From JAQIBY01 sp964418565 (lineage in GTDB: Bacteria > Bacteroidota > Bacteroidia > Bacteroidales > ML635J-15), in NCBI GenBank assembly GCA_964418565.1, contig CAYQMB010000011.1, positions 1 to 45,439 on the forward strand: DNA of 45,439 bases, given 5' to 3'. Below the pieces are notes generated by a model, which saw only the letters and a list, made by a program, of their open reading frames with translations, did not search any database and had not been told where the DNA came from. The stretch's first letter is position 1, and every line of letters begins with the position of its first letter. Position numbers and translations under genes: made by a program. Of this stretch, positions 1-6,891 are shown in pieces.

Positions 1-746
1 CCCAATGCAGGTTTAGCATCTTTGTAGGCATCGGATTCACTGATTTTGTGCAAGGTGGCAAATCCGCTCATGCACAGGCGCCATGGACGCAGACCCGCAT
101 CCCCTGAAGGTTGCGCATATTGTATCGGCTGAAAGGCATAGCCACTGCCAATTCCAAACACGGGATAATTCAGGCCTTTGTTTGGCTCACTGATACCGAT
201 ATTTGAAATGTGATTGTATTTTGCATAAGCCGTTATGTACCATTTTTCGGATATATGCCGTGTAAGTAAAACATCAAAATGCGTTAAAAAACTCAGAGGG
301 GAGCTGATAAAGAGATTGCGCGGATTTTGGATTTCATCATACACGTTGGAATGATAACTCAGTCCCACTCCTGCTCTTAAAGAAACATGAAGCCAACCTT
401 TCTCATTCAACACGGGTTCAGCAAAAGCAGAAATGCTTGCAGACGAACCCAACACATCCGGAACATCATAATACATGTAAGTTAGTGCCAACCCGCCTTT
501 CATGCTTACATCACCCAGACTCCCATCATATTTCCTGAGAAACCAGCGCCCGGCCTCCACCTCTGCCCCGAATGGCACAGCATCACTAACATCCACAACA
601 TCGCGGGAATGTGGCACAATAAATCCGGCAGCAGGTTTTATACCGATAAAATCAGTAAGCTTTCGTGACTGCTGAGCTCCGGAACGTGAAGCCAGGCTTA
701 CAAACAACACGACACTAAGAATATATGATGGTTTTAAAAACCCCAT
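1..746 (-). CDS. PagL-like acyloxyacyl hydrolase (lipid A 3-O-deacylase family), 3' end cut off
   Basis: I read this frame on the minus strand from an ATG at 746; it stays open to the window edge, so about 248 residues are visible and the C-terminus is missing. It opens with a signal peptide ending near SRSGAQ. Amphipathic beta-strand-like stretches follow, and then the motif H179-I-S181-N182 followed by GISEPNKGLNY. The His-x-Ser-Asn signature plus a nearby acidic residue is the catalytic arrangement of PagL-type outer-membrane esterases, which remove a 3-O-linked acyl chain from lipid A. The stretch NPRNLFISSPL upstream also fits the Bacteroidota branch of that family. It is divergent from pncB, with about 125 bp between the starts. 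The family call is from motif memory; the substrate is inferred. A generic outer-membrane beta-barrel is the alternative. Confidence 0.72.
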   Translation of the reverse strand, partial: MGFLKPSYILSVVLFVSLASRSGAQQSRKLTDFIGIKPAAGFIVPHSRDVVDVSDAVPFGAEVEAGRWFLRKYDGSLGDVSMKGGLALTYMYYDVPDVLGSSASISAFAEPVLNEKGWLHVSLRAGVGLSYHSNVYDEIQNPRNLFISSPLSFLTHFDVLLTRHISEKWYITAYAKYNHISNIGISEPNKGLNYPVFGIGSGYAFQPIQYAQPSGDAGLRPWRLCMSGFATLHKISESDAYKDAKPAL

Positions 747-870
747 ACGTAAAAATACAAAAATTGTGCATTATGCTTTAATTTACACAAGCAAACGCGA
801 TTCTGCGTAAAATCATTAAACAAATTCGCTGCAATACTGTCCTGTTTTATAAAACCCGTAATAAAGAAAC

Positions 871-2283
871 ATGATAGATTATACAGGAACATACACGGAT
901 CAGTATCAATTAAGCATGGCGCTGGCCTATTACAAAAAGGGCAAAGCACAGGAGCCTGCTGTTTTTGACTATTTTTTCAGAAAAAATCCATTCAATGGGG
1001 GTTATACAATTTTCAGCGGATTACAGCCCTTGCTGGATACACTGGAAAACTTCCGTTTTGATAAAACCGATTTGGCATTTCTTTCGAAGCAGGGTTTTCC
1101 AGATGATTTTTTGCATTACCTTAAAAATTTCAGATTTAAGGGAAACATCCACAGTGTTAGTGAAGGAGAAGTTGTATTTCCCGTAATGCCTGTATTGCAG
1201 GTTGAGGCAAGCCTTATTGAAGCGCAGTTGATTGAAACCCTTCTGCTAAATCAGTTGAATTTTCAGAGCCTGATCAGCACAAAAGCAAGCCGGATGAGAC
1301 AAATGGCAGGTGATAAAAAACTTGTGGATTTTGGCTTGCGAAGAGCGCAGGGCCCCGGAGGTTATTATGCGAGCCGTGCAGCCATCATTGGTGGGTTCAA
1401 CGCAACAAGCAATGTACGCGCCGGCAGAGATTTTAACATCCCGGTTTCCGGAACCATGGCACACAGCTTCATTCAATCGTATGATAATGAACTAACGGCT
1501 TTTCGCGATTTTGCCGATATACACCCCAACAACTGCATTCTACTGGTGGATACATACGATAGCCTGAAAAGTGGAATCCCCAATACCATCAAAGTGGCCA
1601 AAGAAATGGAATCAAAGGGGCACAAGGTAAAAGGCATCAGGCTTGACAGTGGTGATCTTGCCTACCTTTCAAAAAAGGCAAAGCAGCAACTGGATGAAGC
1701 GGGTCTGGATTATGTGAAAATAGCCGCATCTAATCAGCTTGATGAATACGTGATAAAAAGCCTGATGGAGCAGGATGCACCCATTGACTTGTTTGGTGTT
1801 GGCACCAGTCTGGTGATTGGTAAACCGGATGCTGCCCTCGACGGGGTATACAAATTATCTTCAGCAGATGGCAAACCAAGAATCAAATTATCCGAAACCA
1901 CTGAAAAAACAACCCTGCCATCACGGAAACAGGTTTTCCGCCTCATTGATAATGATGGCAATTTTACCGGAGCAGATGCCATTGCCTTGCATGATGAAAC
2001 CAATCCTGATTTTATGTATCATCCGTTTGAGAAAAATAAATCCATGGAAACCGGAGATTGCAAAAAAGAAAAGCTTATGAATCAGGTAACTAAAGATGGA
2101 AAACGCCTGATTAAACCACAAACACTTTCAGAAATATCAGATTACCGGAAAACCAGGGAATCCATGCTGCCCGGAGAATATAAACGTTTTACAAATCCAC
2201 ATGAATACAAAACCGGTATCAGCACAAAGCTGCGTAACCTGCGCAATCACCTTATTGAAGCACATAAAAATCCAACGTCATGA
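871..2283 (+). CDS. pncB: Nicotinate phosphoribosyltransferase
   Basis: This cytoplasmic enzyme of the Preiss-Handler NAD salvage route joins nicotinic acid to PRPP, using ATP, to give nicotinate mononucleotide (EC 6.3.4.21). The 470-residue length is normal for the family. The N-terminus has the family pattern TDQYQLSMA. The segment GTMAHSFIQSYDNE contains H198, at the position of the His that is phosphorylated during ATP-coupled catalysis. GIRLDSGDL and GVGTSLVIG are the expected PRPP- and substrate-site loops of the type II PRTase fold. Its stop overlaps the start of the nicotinamidase gene by 4 bp (ATGA), so the two are translationally coupled and convert nicotinamide to NaMN in two steps. 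I saw no riboswitch-like leader and no clean promoter in the short divergent intergenic region. Confidence 0.93.
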   Translation: MIDYTGTYTDQYQLSMALAYYKKGKAQEPAVFDYFFRKNPFNGGYTIFSGLQPLLDTLENFRFDKTDLAFLSKQGFPDDFLHYLKNFRFKGNIHSVSEGEVVFPVMPVLQVEASLIEAQLIETLLLNQLNFQSLISTKASRMRQMAGDKKLVDFGLRRAQGPGGYYASRAAIIGGFNATSNVRAGRDFNIPVSGTMAHSFIQSYDNELTAFRDFADIHPNNCILLVDTYDSLKSGIPNTIKVAKEMESKGHKVKGIRLDSGDLAYLSKKAKQQLDEAGLDYVKIAASNQLDEYVIKSLMEQDAPIDLFGVGTSLVIGKPDAALDGVYKLSSADGKPRIKLSETTEKTTLPSRKQVFRLIDNDGNFTGADAIALHDETNPDFMYHPFEKNKSMETGDCKKEKLMNQVTKDGKRLIKPQTLSEISDYRKTRESMLPGEYKRFTNPHEYKTGISTKLRNLRNHLIEAHKNPTS

Positions 2284-2888
2284 AAACTCTGATAATTGTT
2301 GACCCGCAAAACGACTTTATGCCCGGCGGAAGCCTTGAAGTTCCAAAGGGAGATGAGATTGTCCCCGTCATCAATCGCATTATGTCAAAATTTGATCTCG
2401 TGGTAGCGACACAGGACTGGCACCCTAAAAACCACGGCAGTTTTGCATCAAACCATGAAGGGAAAAAACCGTTTGATAAAACAATGCTGTATGGGACAGA
2501 GCAAATCCTGTGGCCCGACCACTGTGTGCAGAACAGCAATGGAGCAAATTTCCACAGCGATCTCAATACCAAGCCCATTGAAGCCATTTTCCGAAAAGGA
2601 ATGGACCCTGCAATTGACAGCTACAGCGGTTTTTTTGACAATGGACACAAAAAACGCACGGGTCTAAGCGGATACCTGAAAGACAGACAAAGCAATGAGG
2701 TGTACATTGCAGGGCTTGCTGCTGATGTATGCGTACAGTATACATTGCGTGATGCCATAGCAGAAGGTTTTGAAACCTGGCTGATTGAAGATGCAACCCG
2801 GGCTCTTGATGCTGGTGCTTTTAAATCAATTAAAAAAGAATTAAGCGAGCTGGGTTGCCATTTTACGGAAAGTCGACACGTGCAATAA
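2280..2888 (+). CDS. pncA: Nicotinamidase
   Basis: This isochorismatase-superfamily amidase hydrolyses nicotinamide to nicotinate and ammonia (EC 3.5.1.19), feeding PncB encoded just upstream. The catalytic triad can be read directly: D8 (VDPQNDF), K106 (IFRKG) and C151 (AADVCVQ). The metal-binding residues are D46 and H48 in QDWHPKNH plus the His of WPDHCVQ. At 202 residues it has the length of E. coli PncA and matches it almost motif for motif. The start codon overlaps the pncB stop, so this is a two-gene operon. No strong hairpin terminator is obvious before the next promoter at about 2968. Confidence 0.94.
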   Translation: MKTLIIVDPQNDFMPGGSLEVPKGDEIVPVINRIMSKFDLVVATQDWHPKNHGSFASNHEGKKPFDKTMLYGTEQILWPDHCVQNSNGANFHSDLNTKPIEAIFRKGMDPAIDSYSGFFDNGHKKRTGLSGYLKDRQSNEVYIAGLAADVCVQYTLRDAIAEGFETWLIEDATRALDAGAFKSIKKELSELGCHFTESRHVQ

Positions 2889-2967
2889 AAAGTCAGTCAT
2901 CTAAAACCCGGTAATATCAGGGTATCTCAGAAAATAATCTCCTCTGGCAAAAATTTCATGGAAAAAG

Positions 2968-2999
2968 TTTGTTTTTTGAACATATGTTCATTATATTTG
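2968..2999 (+). promoter_or_regulatory. Bacteroidota promoter of the DUF5320-DUF134-NifX cluster
   Basis: TTTG at 2968-2971 and TATATTTG at 2992-2999 are separated by 20 bp. This matches the Bacteroidota primary sigma consensus (TTTG, about 19-21 bp, TAnnTTTG) exactly. The predicted start of transcription is a few bases after 2999, leaving a leader of about 40 nt before the ATG at 3044. A 14-bp dyad fills part of the spacer. Confidence 0.8.
2977..2990. promoter_or_regulatory. Perfect 14-bp palindrome between -33 and -7 (candidate operator)
   Basis: TGAACATATGTTCA is a perfect inverted repeat lying entirely inside the promoter spacer. A dimeric protein bound here would block RNA polymerase, so it reads as a repressor operator. 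The obvious local candidate is the DUF134 HTH protein encoded 0.5 kb downstream, but no second copy of the palindrome is visible at that gene's own promoter. The binding partner is an inference. Confidence 0.6.
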
Positions 3000-3031
3000 C
3001 AGTAGATAACATGATTTATGAACAATAAAAC

Positions 3032-3038
3032 AAGGAGG
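3032..3038 (+). promoter_or_regulatory. Perfect Shine-Dalgarno sequence, unusual for this phylum
   Basis: AAGGAGG lies 5 nt before the ATG at 3044. Other gene starts in this window lack such a sequence, as expected for Bacteroidota, whose ribosomes hide the anti-Shine-Dalgarno. It fixes the start of the DUF5320 gene. Confidence 0.85.
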
Positions 3039-3043
3039 TAATT

Positions 3044-3403
3044 ATGCCATTAGGAGATAAAACAGGACCAAACGGACAAGGTGTAATGACAGGTCGCAGA
3101 CAAGGATACTGCACTGGTAATGAACAAGCAGGTTACATGTCAGATACCCCCGGCAGGGGAATGGGACGTGGAGCCGGCATGGGTGGCGGCTTTGGCCGTG
3201 GCTTTGGCAACGGCATGGGCCGTGGCATGGCTCGCGGACGCGGATTTGGACGCGGCATGGGTCGTGGTGCCGGATTTTTCAACACACCGGCCGAATACAA
3301 TCAAAACCCGGAAGATGAAGCACGCATGCTTGATGCAGAGAGTAAACGGCTCGAACAGGAACTTGATGCCATTCGCAAACGGCGCGATGAGCTAAAAAAA
3401 TAA
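3044..3403 (+). CDS. DUF5320-type Gly/Arg/Met-rich small protein
   Basis: The 119-residue protein has three parts. The N-terminus (1-27) carries GPNGQGVMTGR followed by a GYCTG segment. A low-complexity centre (about 36-80) is built from GRGMGRG-like units rich in Gly, Arg, Met and Phe. The charged helical tail (about 88-119) looks like a short coiled coil (ESKRLEQELDAIRKR). This layout matches the DUF5320 family, whose members occur near NifX/NifB-like and Mrp-type ATPase genes in anaerobes. Function is unknown; metal-cofactor handling or RNA binding by the RGG-like part are only guesses. A single Cys lies in the N-terminal segment. It has its own promoter with an internal palindrome and a perfect Shine-Dalgarno. 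It is the first gene of the cluster with DUF134, NifX-like and a second protein sharing its N-terminal motif. Confidence 0.85.
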   Translation: MPLGDKTGPNGQGVMTGRRQGYCTGNEQAGYMSDTPGRGMGRGAGMGGGFGRGFGNGMGRGMARGRGFGRGMGRGAGFFNTPAEYNQNPEDEARMLDAESKRLEQELDAIRKRRDELKK

Positions 3404-3477
3404 TTCCTGATTACCAATCCATATCCTGTAAAGCAGGGTAAAAAGGCAGCAGAGAGTTTACCAGGTTTTCAAGCCGG

Positions 3478-3508
3478 TTTTCACTCTGCCCGCCTTTTTG
3501 TATCTTTG
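3478..3508 (+). promoter_or_regulatory. Promoter of the DUF134 gene
   Basis: TATCTTTG at 3501-3508 is an exact -7 box. TTTT at 3478-3481, 19 bp upstream, is a one-mismatch -33 element. The box lies inside the longer TTG-started frame and 16 nt before the ATG at 3525, which argues for that ATG as the true start. Confidence 0.6.
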
Positions 3509-3524
3509 CAGTAAAAGCAATTGT

Positions 3525-3938
3525 ATGCCAAGACGTAAACGCATGCGACGCATATCGCAACTTCCGGGTCATCATGGTTTTAGAGCCATTCGTACACACC
3601 GCACTAAAGGCGGCGATACCAGCCCTGTAACATTGCATCTGGAAGAATACGAAGCCATCAAGCTGATGGATTATGAGCTGATGACCCAGCAAGATGCTGC
3701 CGGTTATATGGATGTATCACGGCCAACATTGACCCGCATTTACGAATCGGCCAGGCGTAAAATGGCACTCGCCCTGATAGAAGGCAGAAGCCTCAATATC
3801 AGCGGAGGTGAATATGAGCTGGGGCAAACCTGGAAAAAATGCCATGATTGCGGAGCCGAATTTTCGACTGAAATTTCGGAAGTTTGTCCATGGTGTGGCT
3901 CTGATAACGTGAAAATCAGCGGGGAGGGCACATTATGA
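3525..3938 (+). CDS. DUF134 family HTH protein with C-terminal zinc ribbon
   Basis: I chose the ATG giving MPRRKRMRR, the usual DUF134 opening, over an upstream TTG; this gives 137 residues. The domain (about 1-95) has the helix-turn-helix-like stretch MTQQDAAGYMDVSRPTLTRIYESARRK cut here to its core VSRPTLTRIYESA, similar to sigma-70 region 4, so DNA binding is likely. The C-terminus adds a Cys4 motif, C106-x2-C109 and C121-x2-C124, which should hold one zinc or iron ion. DUF134 proteins often sit beside NifX/NifB-like genes, as here: the next start overlaps this stop (ATGA). A role as local metal- or redox-responsive regulator is inferred. The Cys4 ribbon could be the sensor or simply structural. 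Confidence 0.85.
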   Translation: MPRRKRMRRISQLPGHHGFRAIRTHRTKGGDTSPVTLHLEEYEAIKLMDYELMTQQDAAGYMDVSRPTLTRIYESARRKMALALIEGRSLNISGGEYELGQTWKKCHDCGAEFSTEISEVCPWCGSDNVKISGEGTL

Positions 3939-4252
3939 AAGTCATTGCTATTGCAGCTGAGAAAAAGTCACTTCAATCGCCACTGGCCTACAGAGCAGGA
4001 CAATGTCCCTGGTTTTGCATTCTCAGGGAGGATGGCAGCACTGAATTTGTTGCCAACCCCGGACATACAGCACCTGCAGCTTTCGGTGTGCATGCATTTC
4101 GATTTCTTGAGAGTGTCAATACAGCTCAGGTTGTTGCCCGTTTCTTTGGTCCCCGCTTTCAGGAAATGAGCCGCGAATCAGGAATCGGACTGCTGGTTCC
4201 GCCTGCAGAAATCAACAAAGTGAAAGAGGTAATCAATACATTTAATCAATAA
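3935..4252 (+). CDS. NifX/NafY-family (dinitrogenase iron-molybdenum cofactor-like) protein
   Basis: This 105-residue single-domain protein has the ribonuclease H-like DIM fold pattern. It starts with the strand MKVIAIAAE; the middle carries NPGHTAPAAFGVHAFRFL; the end is VPPAEINKVKEVINTF. Family members carry FeMo-co precursors (NifX, NafY) or other metal-sulfur clusters, as in the orange protein of sulfate reducers. No nif genes are visible here, so it is probably one of the many homologues outside nitrogen fixation. Two Cys (C24, C28, in QCPWFC) could be ligands. It overlaps the DUF134 stop by 4 bp and is translationally coupled to it. The family call is firm; the cluster it carries, if any, is unknown. 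Confidence 0.85.
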   Translation: MKVIAIAAEKKSLQSPLAYRAGQCPWFCILREDGSTEFVANPGHTAPAAFGVHAFRFLESVNTAQVVARFFGPRFQEMSRESGIGLLVPPAEINKVKEVINTFNQ

Positions 4253-4265
4253 ATTCTATCGTACT

Positions 4266-4565
4266 ATGCCAAATTATAATCGTAAAGGTCCTGAAGGAGA
4301 GGGACCTCGCACAGGTCGTAAACTGGGAAAGAGCAACCCGGAAAACAGAGGCCTGAGTGAAGAAGAAATTGCTCAGAACAATGCCAACAAATCACGACAA
4401 CACAAAGGGCGTGGTCGTAATGATGAAGAGACTGATGATCGCGGAAAACGGGACGGAAGCGGCAAAGGTCGTGGACGAAAGGATGGCCGCGGTAAAGGAC
4501 GGGGCCGCAAGAATTTCGGTGGGCGAAAACCCGGCAGAAACCGCAGGCATCAACCGAATGATTAA
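4266..4565 (+). CDS. Basic, disordered protein with DUF5320-like N-terminal motif
   Basis: The 99-residue product begins MPNYNRKGPEGEGPRTGRKLG. The element GP-x-G-x-G-x2-TGR is shared with the DUF5320 protein at the other end of this cluster (GPNGQGVMTGR). The rest is strongly charged: RGRNDEETDD is followed by repeated GKGRGRKDGRGKGRGRK-type units and a basic tail. It has no hydrophobic core, membrane segment or Cys, so it is probably disordered and may bind nucleic acid or polyanions. It starts 13 bp after the NifX-like gene and is followed by a strong terminator, making it the last gene of the transcript. Function is unknown. Similar small proteins are annotated as hypothetical in Bacteroidota. 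Confidence 0.75.
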   Translation: MPNYNRKGPEGEGPRTGRKLGKSNPENRGLSEEEIAQNNANKSRQHKGRGRNDEETDDRGKRDGSGKGRGRKDGRGKGRGRKNFGGRKPGRNRRHQPND

Positions 4566-4613
4566 CCCCAAGAAAAACGCTTGTAAAATAGTTTTTAATT
4601 TCATAAACAATTT

Positions 4614-4646
4614 ACCCCGGCTGATGTTATCTGTCGGGGTTTTTTA
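4614..4646 (+). terminator. Rho-independent terminator after the DUF5320/NifX cluster
   Basis: The stem ACCCCG/CGGGGT closes a 14-nt loop and is followed by a run of T. It separates the small-protein cluster from the ZIP transporter gene downstream. Confidence 0.85.
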
Positions 4647-4657
4647 AATGATCTGTT

Positions 4658-5431
4658 ATGATGGACCCAATACTGATATATATTATTGTAGCAGCCTTAA
4701 TCGGCAGCGTGGGCAGCATATTGCTGGCGGGAGCAATTTTGCTCATCAAGGAAAAACGTTTGGCTTTGCTTTCGGAGCGATTAACCAGCTTTGCAGGAGG
4801 CACACTCATGGGTGCAGCTTTTTTGGGCATGATTCCCAGGGCTATGCACACAGCTCCCCAACCTCAGATTGCCGGTGTGACAATCATTGCCGGGATCATC
4901 TTTTTCTTTATCCTCGAAAAAATCGTGCTTTGGCGCACATGCCATGATGAAACCTGCGATCGCGCAGATAAGGCCAGTATACCGATTATCCTTGTCGGGG
5001 ATGCATTTCACAATTTTGTTGACGGAATTGTAATCGCTGCAGCCTTTATGACAAATCCTGCTTTTGGTGTTGTCGTTACCATCTCAGTATTTGCCCATGA
5101 AATACCCCAGGAACTTGCCGATTTCGGCATTCTTATTAATCATGGACTCTCCCGGATAAAAGCGCTGTATTACAACATCCTGTCTGGAATTACAACCCTT
5201 ATTGGCGCCGGACTGGCATACTGGTTTCTGGACAGCATGAAGGGCAGTATCCCTTACGTGCTGAGTATCTCTGCGGCAAGCTTTGTATACATTGCTCTGG
5301 CAGATCTGATTCCTCAGATGCACAAACGAACCAAAATCAGCGAAAGCATTATTCAAATCAGCCTGATGCTGCTGGGAGTCCTGGTTATATGGTTAACTAT
5401 ACATTTTAAACATCAGTTTCACTTACATTAA
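4658..5431 (+). CDS. ZIP family divalent metal transporter
   Basis: This 257-residue inner-membrane protein has about eight hydrophobic segments and carries zinc or related divalent cations into the cytoplasm. The signature motifs of the ZIP family are both visible: HNFVDG in the fourth membrane helix and HEIPQELADF in the fifth; together they form the binuclear metal site. The His-rich loop between helices 3 and 4 is short and instead holds CHDETCDRAD. Two adjacent Met codons could start translation; the first is used. It lies after a terminator and 8 bp before the OsmC-like gene, with which it is probably cotranscribed. Metal specificity cannot be read from the sequence. Confidence 0.9.
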   Translation: MMDPILIYIIVAALIGSVGSILLAGAILLIKEKRLALLSERLTSFAGGTLMGAAFLGMIPRAMHTAPQPQIAGVTIIAGIIFFFILEKIVLWRTCHDETCDRADKASIPIILVGDAFHNFVDGIVIAAAFMTNPAFGVVVTISVFAHEIPQELADFGILINHGLSRIKALYYNILSGITTLIGAGLAYWFLDSMKGSIPYVLSISAASFVYIALADLIPQMHKRTKISESIIQISLMLLGVLVIWLTIHFKHQFHLH

Positions 5432-5439
5432 ACAGGTTT

Positions 5440-5865
5440 ATGAGAACAAAACTTTCACTTGACTGGACAGAAAATATGGCCTTTAAAACAGAATTAAACG
5501 GCCATGAAATCATGATTGATGCCGATGAAAAATCCGGTGGCAACAACCTTGGCCCGAGACCTAAGCCTCTGATGCTTCTTGCTTTGGCAGGATGCACAGG
5601 GGTAGACGTAATCAGCATGCTGAAAAAAATGCGCGTTGATGTTGATGATTTCAGGGTTACAACAGATGCCAACAGTACAGAAGAGCCACCTAAGCATTAC
5701 GATGAAATCGTGGTTCAATATGAATTCTGGGGCAAAGAGCTTGAAAAATCAAGGTCAAAAATTGAGAAGGCTGTCAGGCTTTCTGAAGAAAAATATTGTG
5801 GTGTATCACATATCTACAAGCAAGTCATTAACATGCGCACAGAAATAAAACTGCATGAAGCTTAA
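5440..5865 (+). CDS. OsmC family peroxiredoxin-like protein
   Basis: This 141-residue protein has the OsmC/YhfA fold pattern with the two conserved redox Cys: C52 in LAGCTGVD and C120 in EKYCGVS. OsmC-type proteins reduce organic hydroperoxides using this Cys pair; many members of the YhfA branch have no proven substrate. GNNLGPRPKPLMLLALAGCTG is typical of the Bacteroidota members (shown here only through its core GPRPKPLML). It starts 8 bp after the ZIP transporter and a terminator follows directly, so the two form an operon. A second OsmC-like gene lies at the far end of the window. Confidence 0.9.
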   Translation: MRTKLSLDWTENMAFKTELNGHEIMIDADEKSGGNNLGPRPKPLMLLALAGCTGVDVISMLKKMRVDVDDFRVTTDANSTEEPPKHYDEIVVQYEFWGKELEKSRSKIEKAVRLSEEKYCGVSHIYKQVINMRTEIKLHEA

Positions 5866-5887
5866 ATCATAAGCAACAGGCATAAAG

Positions 5888-5918
5888 AAAGCGTTGAATT
5901 TTATTTGGCGCTTTTTTT
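5888..5918 (+). terminator. Terminator after the OsmC-like gene
   Basis: AAAGCG pairs with CGCTTT around a 15-nt loop, and the descending arm runs into a T tract. Confidence 0.75.
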
Positions 5919-5926
5919 AACACAAT

Positions 5927-5958
5927 TTTGGTTTATATTATAAACTTATTTATATTTG
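5927..5958 (+). promoter_or_regulatory. Promoter of the membrane protein / winged-helix / T9SS operon
   Basis: TTTG at 5927-5930 and TATATTTG at 5951-5958 are 20 bp apart, an exact consensus Bacteroidota promoter. The start codon follows 25 nt after the -7 box. Confidence 0.85.
5931..5945. promoter_or_regulatory. Inverted repeat inside the promoter spacer (candidate operator)
   Basis: GTTTATA and TATAAAC flank a single central T, giving a perfect 7-bp dyad that begins directly after the -33 element. Its position would let a bound dimer exclude RNA polymerase. The winged-helix regulator encoded as second gene of this operon is the natural candidate (inference). Confidence 0.6.
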
Positions 5959-5983
5959 CAAGGTATCAAATCAATAAAATACA

Positions 5984-6598
5984 ATGAAAGACAAGACAAT
6001 GCAACCTTCAGACAGCATGGAAATCATCACGCGAATGATTGAAAGCCGTAAAACCAATTGGAACGATAACGGGCATATTCTCCGGTTTTGGGGATGGTTA
6101 ATTTTGTTTGCCTCCATAGCTCATTTCGTATTGCTGGAATTTCAGTTTTACCAGATTTTCTGGACACCATGGCTTGTCACCATTCCAGGTGCCATATACA
6201 CATTCGTCTACTTTGCCAGGATGAAAAAATCGCAAGGCAAGTCTGGATTTCTGGATAAGCTTTCCGGCTTTTTGTGGTGGATGTTTGCTTTTAACGCCTT
6301 TGCTCTGGGATTTGGTTTTACTTTTTTCTTTGGCCATCTGGGCACAGGCATCATTCTTATATTGCTGGGATTTGCATCTGCCATTGATGGTCGTATCATG
6401 CGTTTTCGTCCGATGGTAATCGGCGGATTGTTAACCAATCTCATGGGATTTTTCACCCTTGGCTGGATGCTGTTGATGTATAAAGATGTTGTCGACAGTC
6501 AGAATTTCATCATATTACTGGTAGGACTAGGAATCACGCTAACTAACCTGATTCCGGGCTACATTATGAAACGGGAATTTGACAGGAAAAAGCAGTAA
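5984..6598 (+). CDS. Conserved integral membrane protein of unknown function
   Basis: This 204-residue protein has a soluble N-terminus (about 1-35) with the segment ESRKTNWNDNG, then five or six hydrophobic helices starting at FWGWLILFASIAHF, and a short basic tail (MKREFDRKKQ). I recognise the arrangement from Bacteroidota, where such a protein is usually encoded directly ahead of a small winged-helix regulator, but I know of no function. It is the first gene after a consensus promoter that contains a palindrome. The regulator gene follows after 2 bp. A sensor for, or target of, that regulator is possible but unproven. Confidence 0.8.
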   Translation: MKDKTMQPSDSMEIITRMIESRKTNWNDNGHILRFWGWLILFASIAHFVLLEFQFYQIFWTPWLVTIPGAIYTFVYFARMKKSQGKSGFLDKLSGFLWWMFAFNAFALGFGFTFFFGHLGTGIILILLGFASAIDGRIMRFRPMVIGGLLTNLMGFFTLGWMLLMYKDVVDSQNFIILLVGLGITLTNLIPGYIMKREFDRKKQ

Positions 6599-6600
6599 TC

Positions 6601-6888
6601 ATGAAGCAATTGGATCCCCTGCTCCACTCCCAGTTACGGCTTGCCATTGTTTCCCTTTTGGTTAAGCATGACACGCTGGACTTTAGTTTTCTGAAAGAAA
6701 AAACCGAAGCCACAGCCGGGAACCTGTCGGTACAAATCAAAAAGCTTGAAGAGGCGGGATACATCAGAGTGAAAAAGCGTTTTAAAAACAATTATCCTCA
6801 GACAAGTTGTCAACTGACAGATAAAGGCTTAAACGCTTTTGAGCGCTATGTAAAAACGATCAACGAATACCTCAATCCAAAAAACTAA
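6601..6888 (+). CDS. Small winged-helix transcriptional regulator (HTH_34 / MarR-like)
   Basis: The 95-residue protein is a stand-alone winged helix. It opens with LDPLLHSQLRLAIVSLL, the usual first helices. The recognition region is ATAGNLSVQIKKLEEAGYI, the wing is VKKRFKNNYPQT, and the end is LTDKGLNAFERYV. That is the HTH_34 pattern of ArsR/MarR-like dimeric regulators without an effector domain. It lies between the membrane protein gene (2 bp) and a T9SS cargo gene (3 bp). The dyad in the promoter 0.65 kb upstream suggests autoregulation. No metal-binding Cys or His pairs are visible, so the signal is unknown. Confidence 0.88.
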   Translation: MKQLDPLLHSQLRLAIVSLLVKHDTLDFSFLKEKTEATAGNLSVQIKKLEEAGYIRVKKRFKNNYPQTSCQLTDKGLNAFERYVKTINEYLNPKN

Positions 6889-6891
6889 AGC

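Noticed and set aside
3498..3524. TTG-started extension of the DUF134 protein
   Set aside because: The extension contains the exact -7 promoter box TATCTTTG; family members begin at the MPRRKRMRR methionine.
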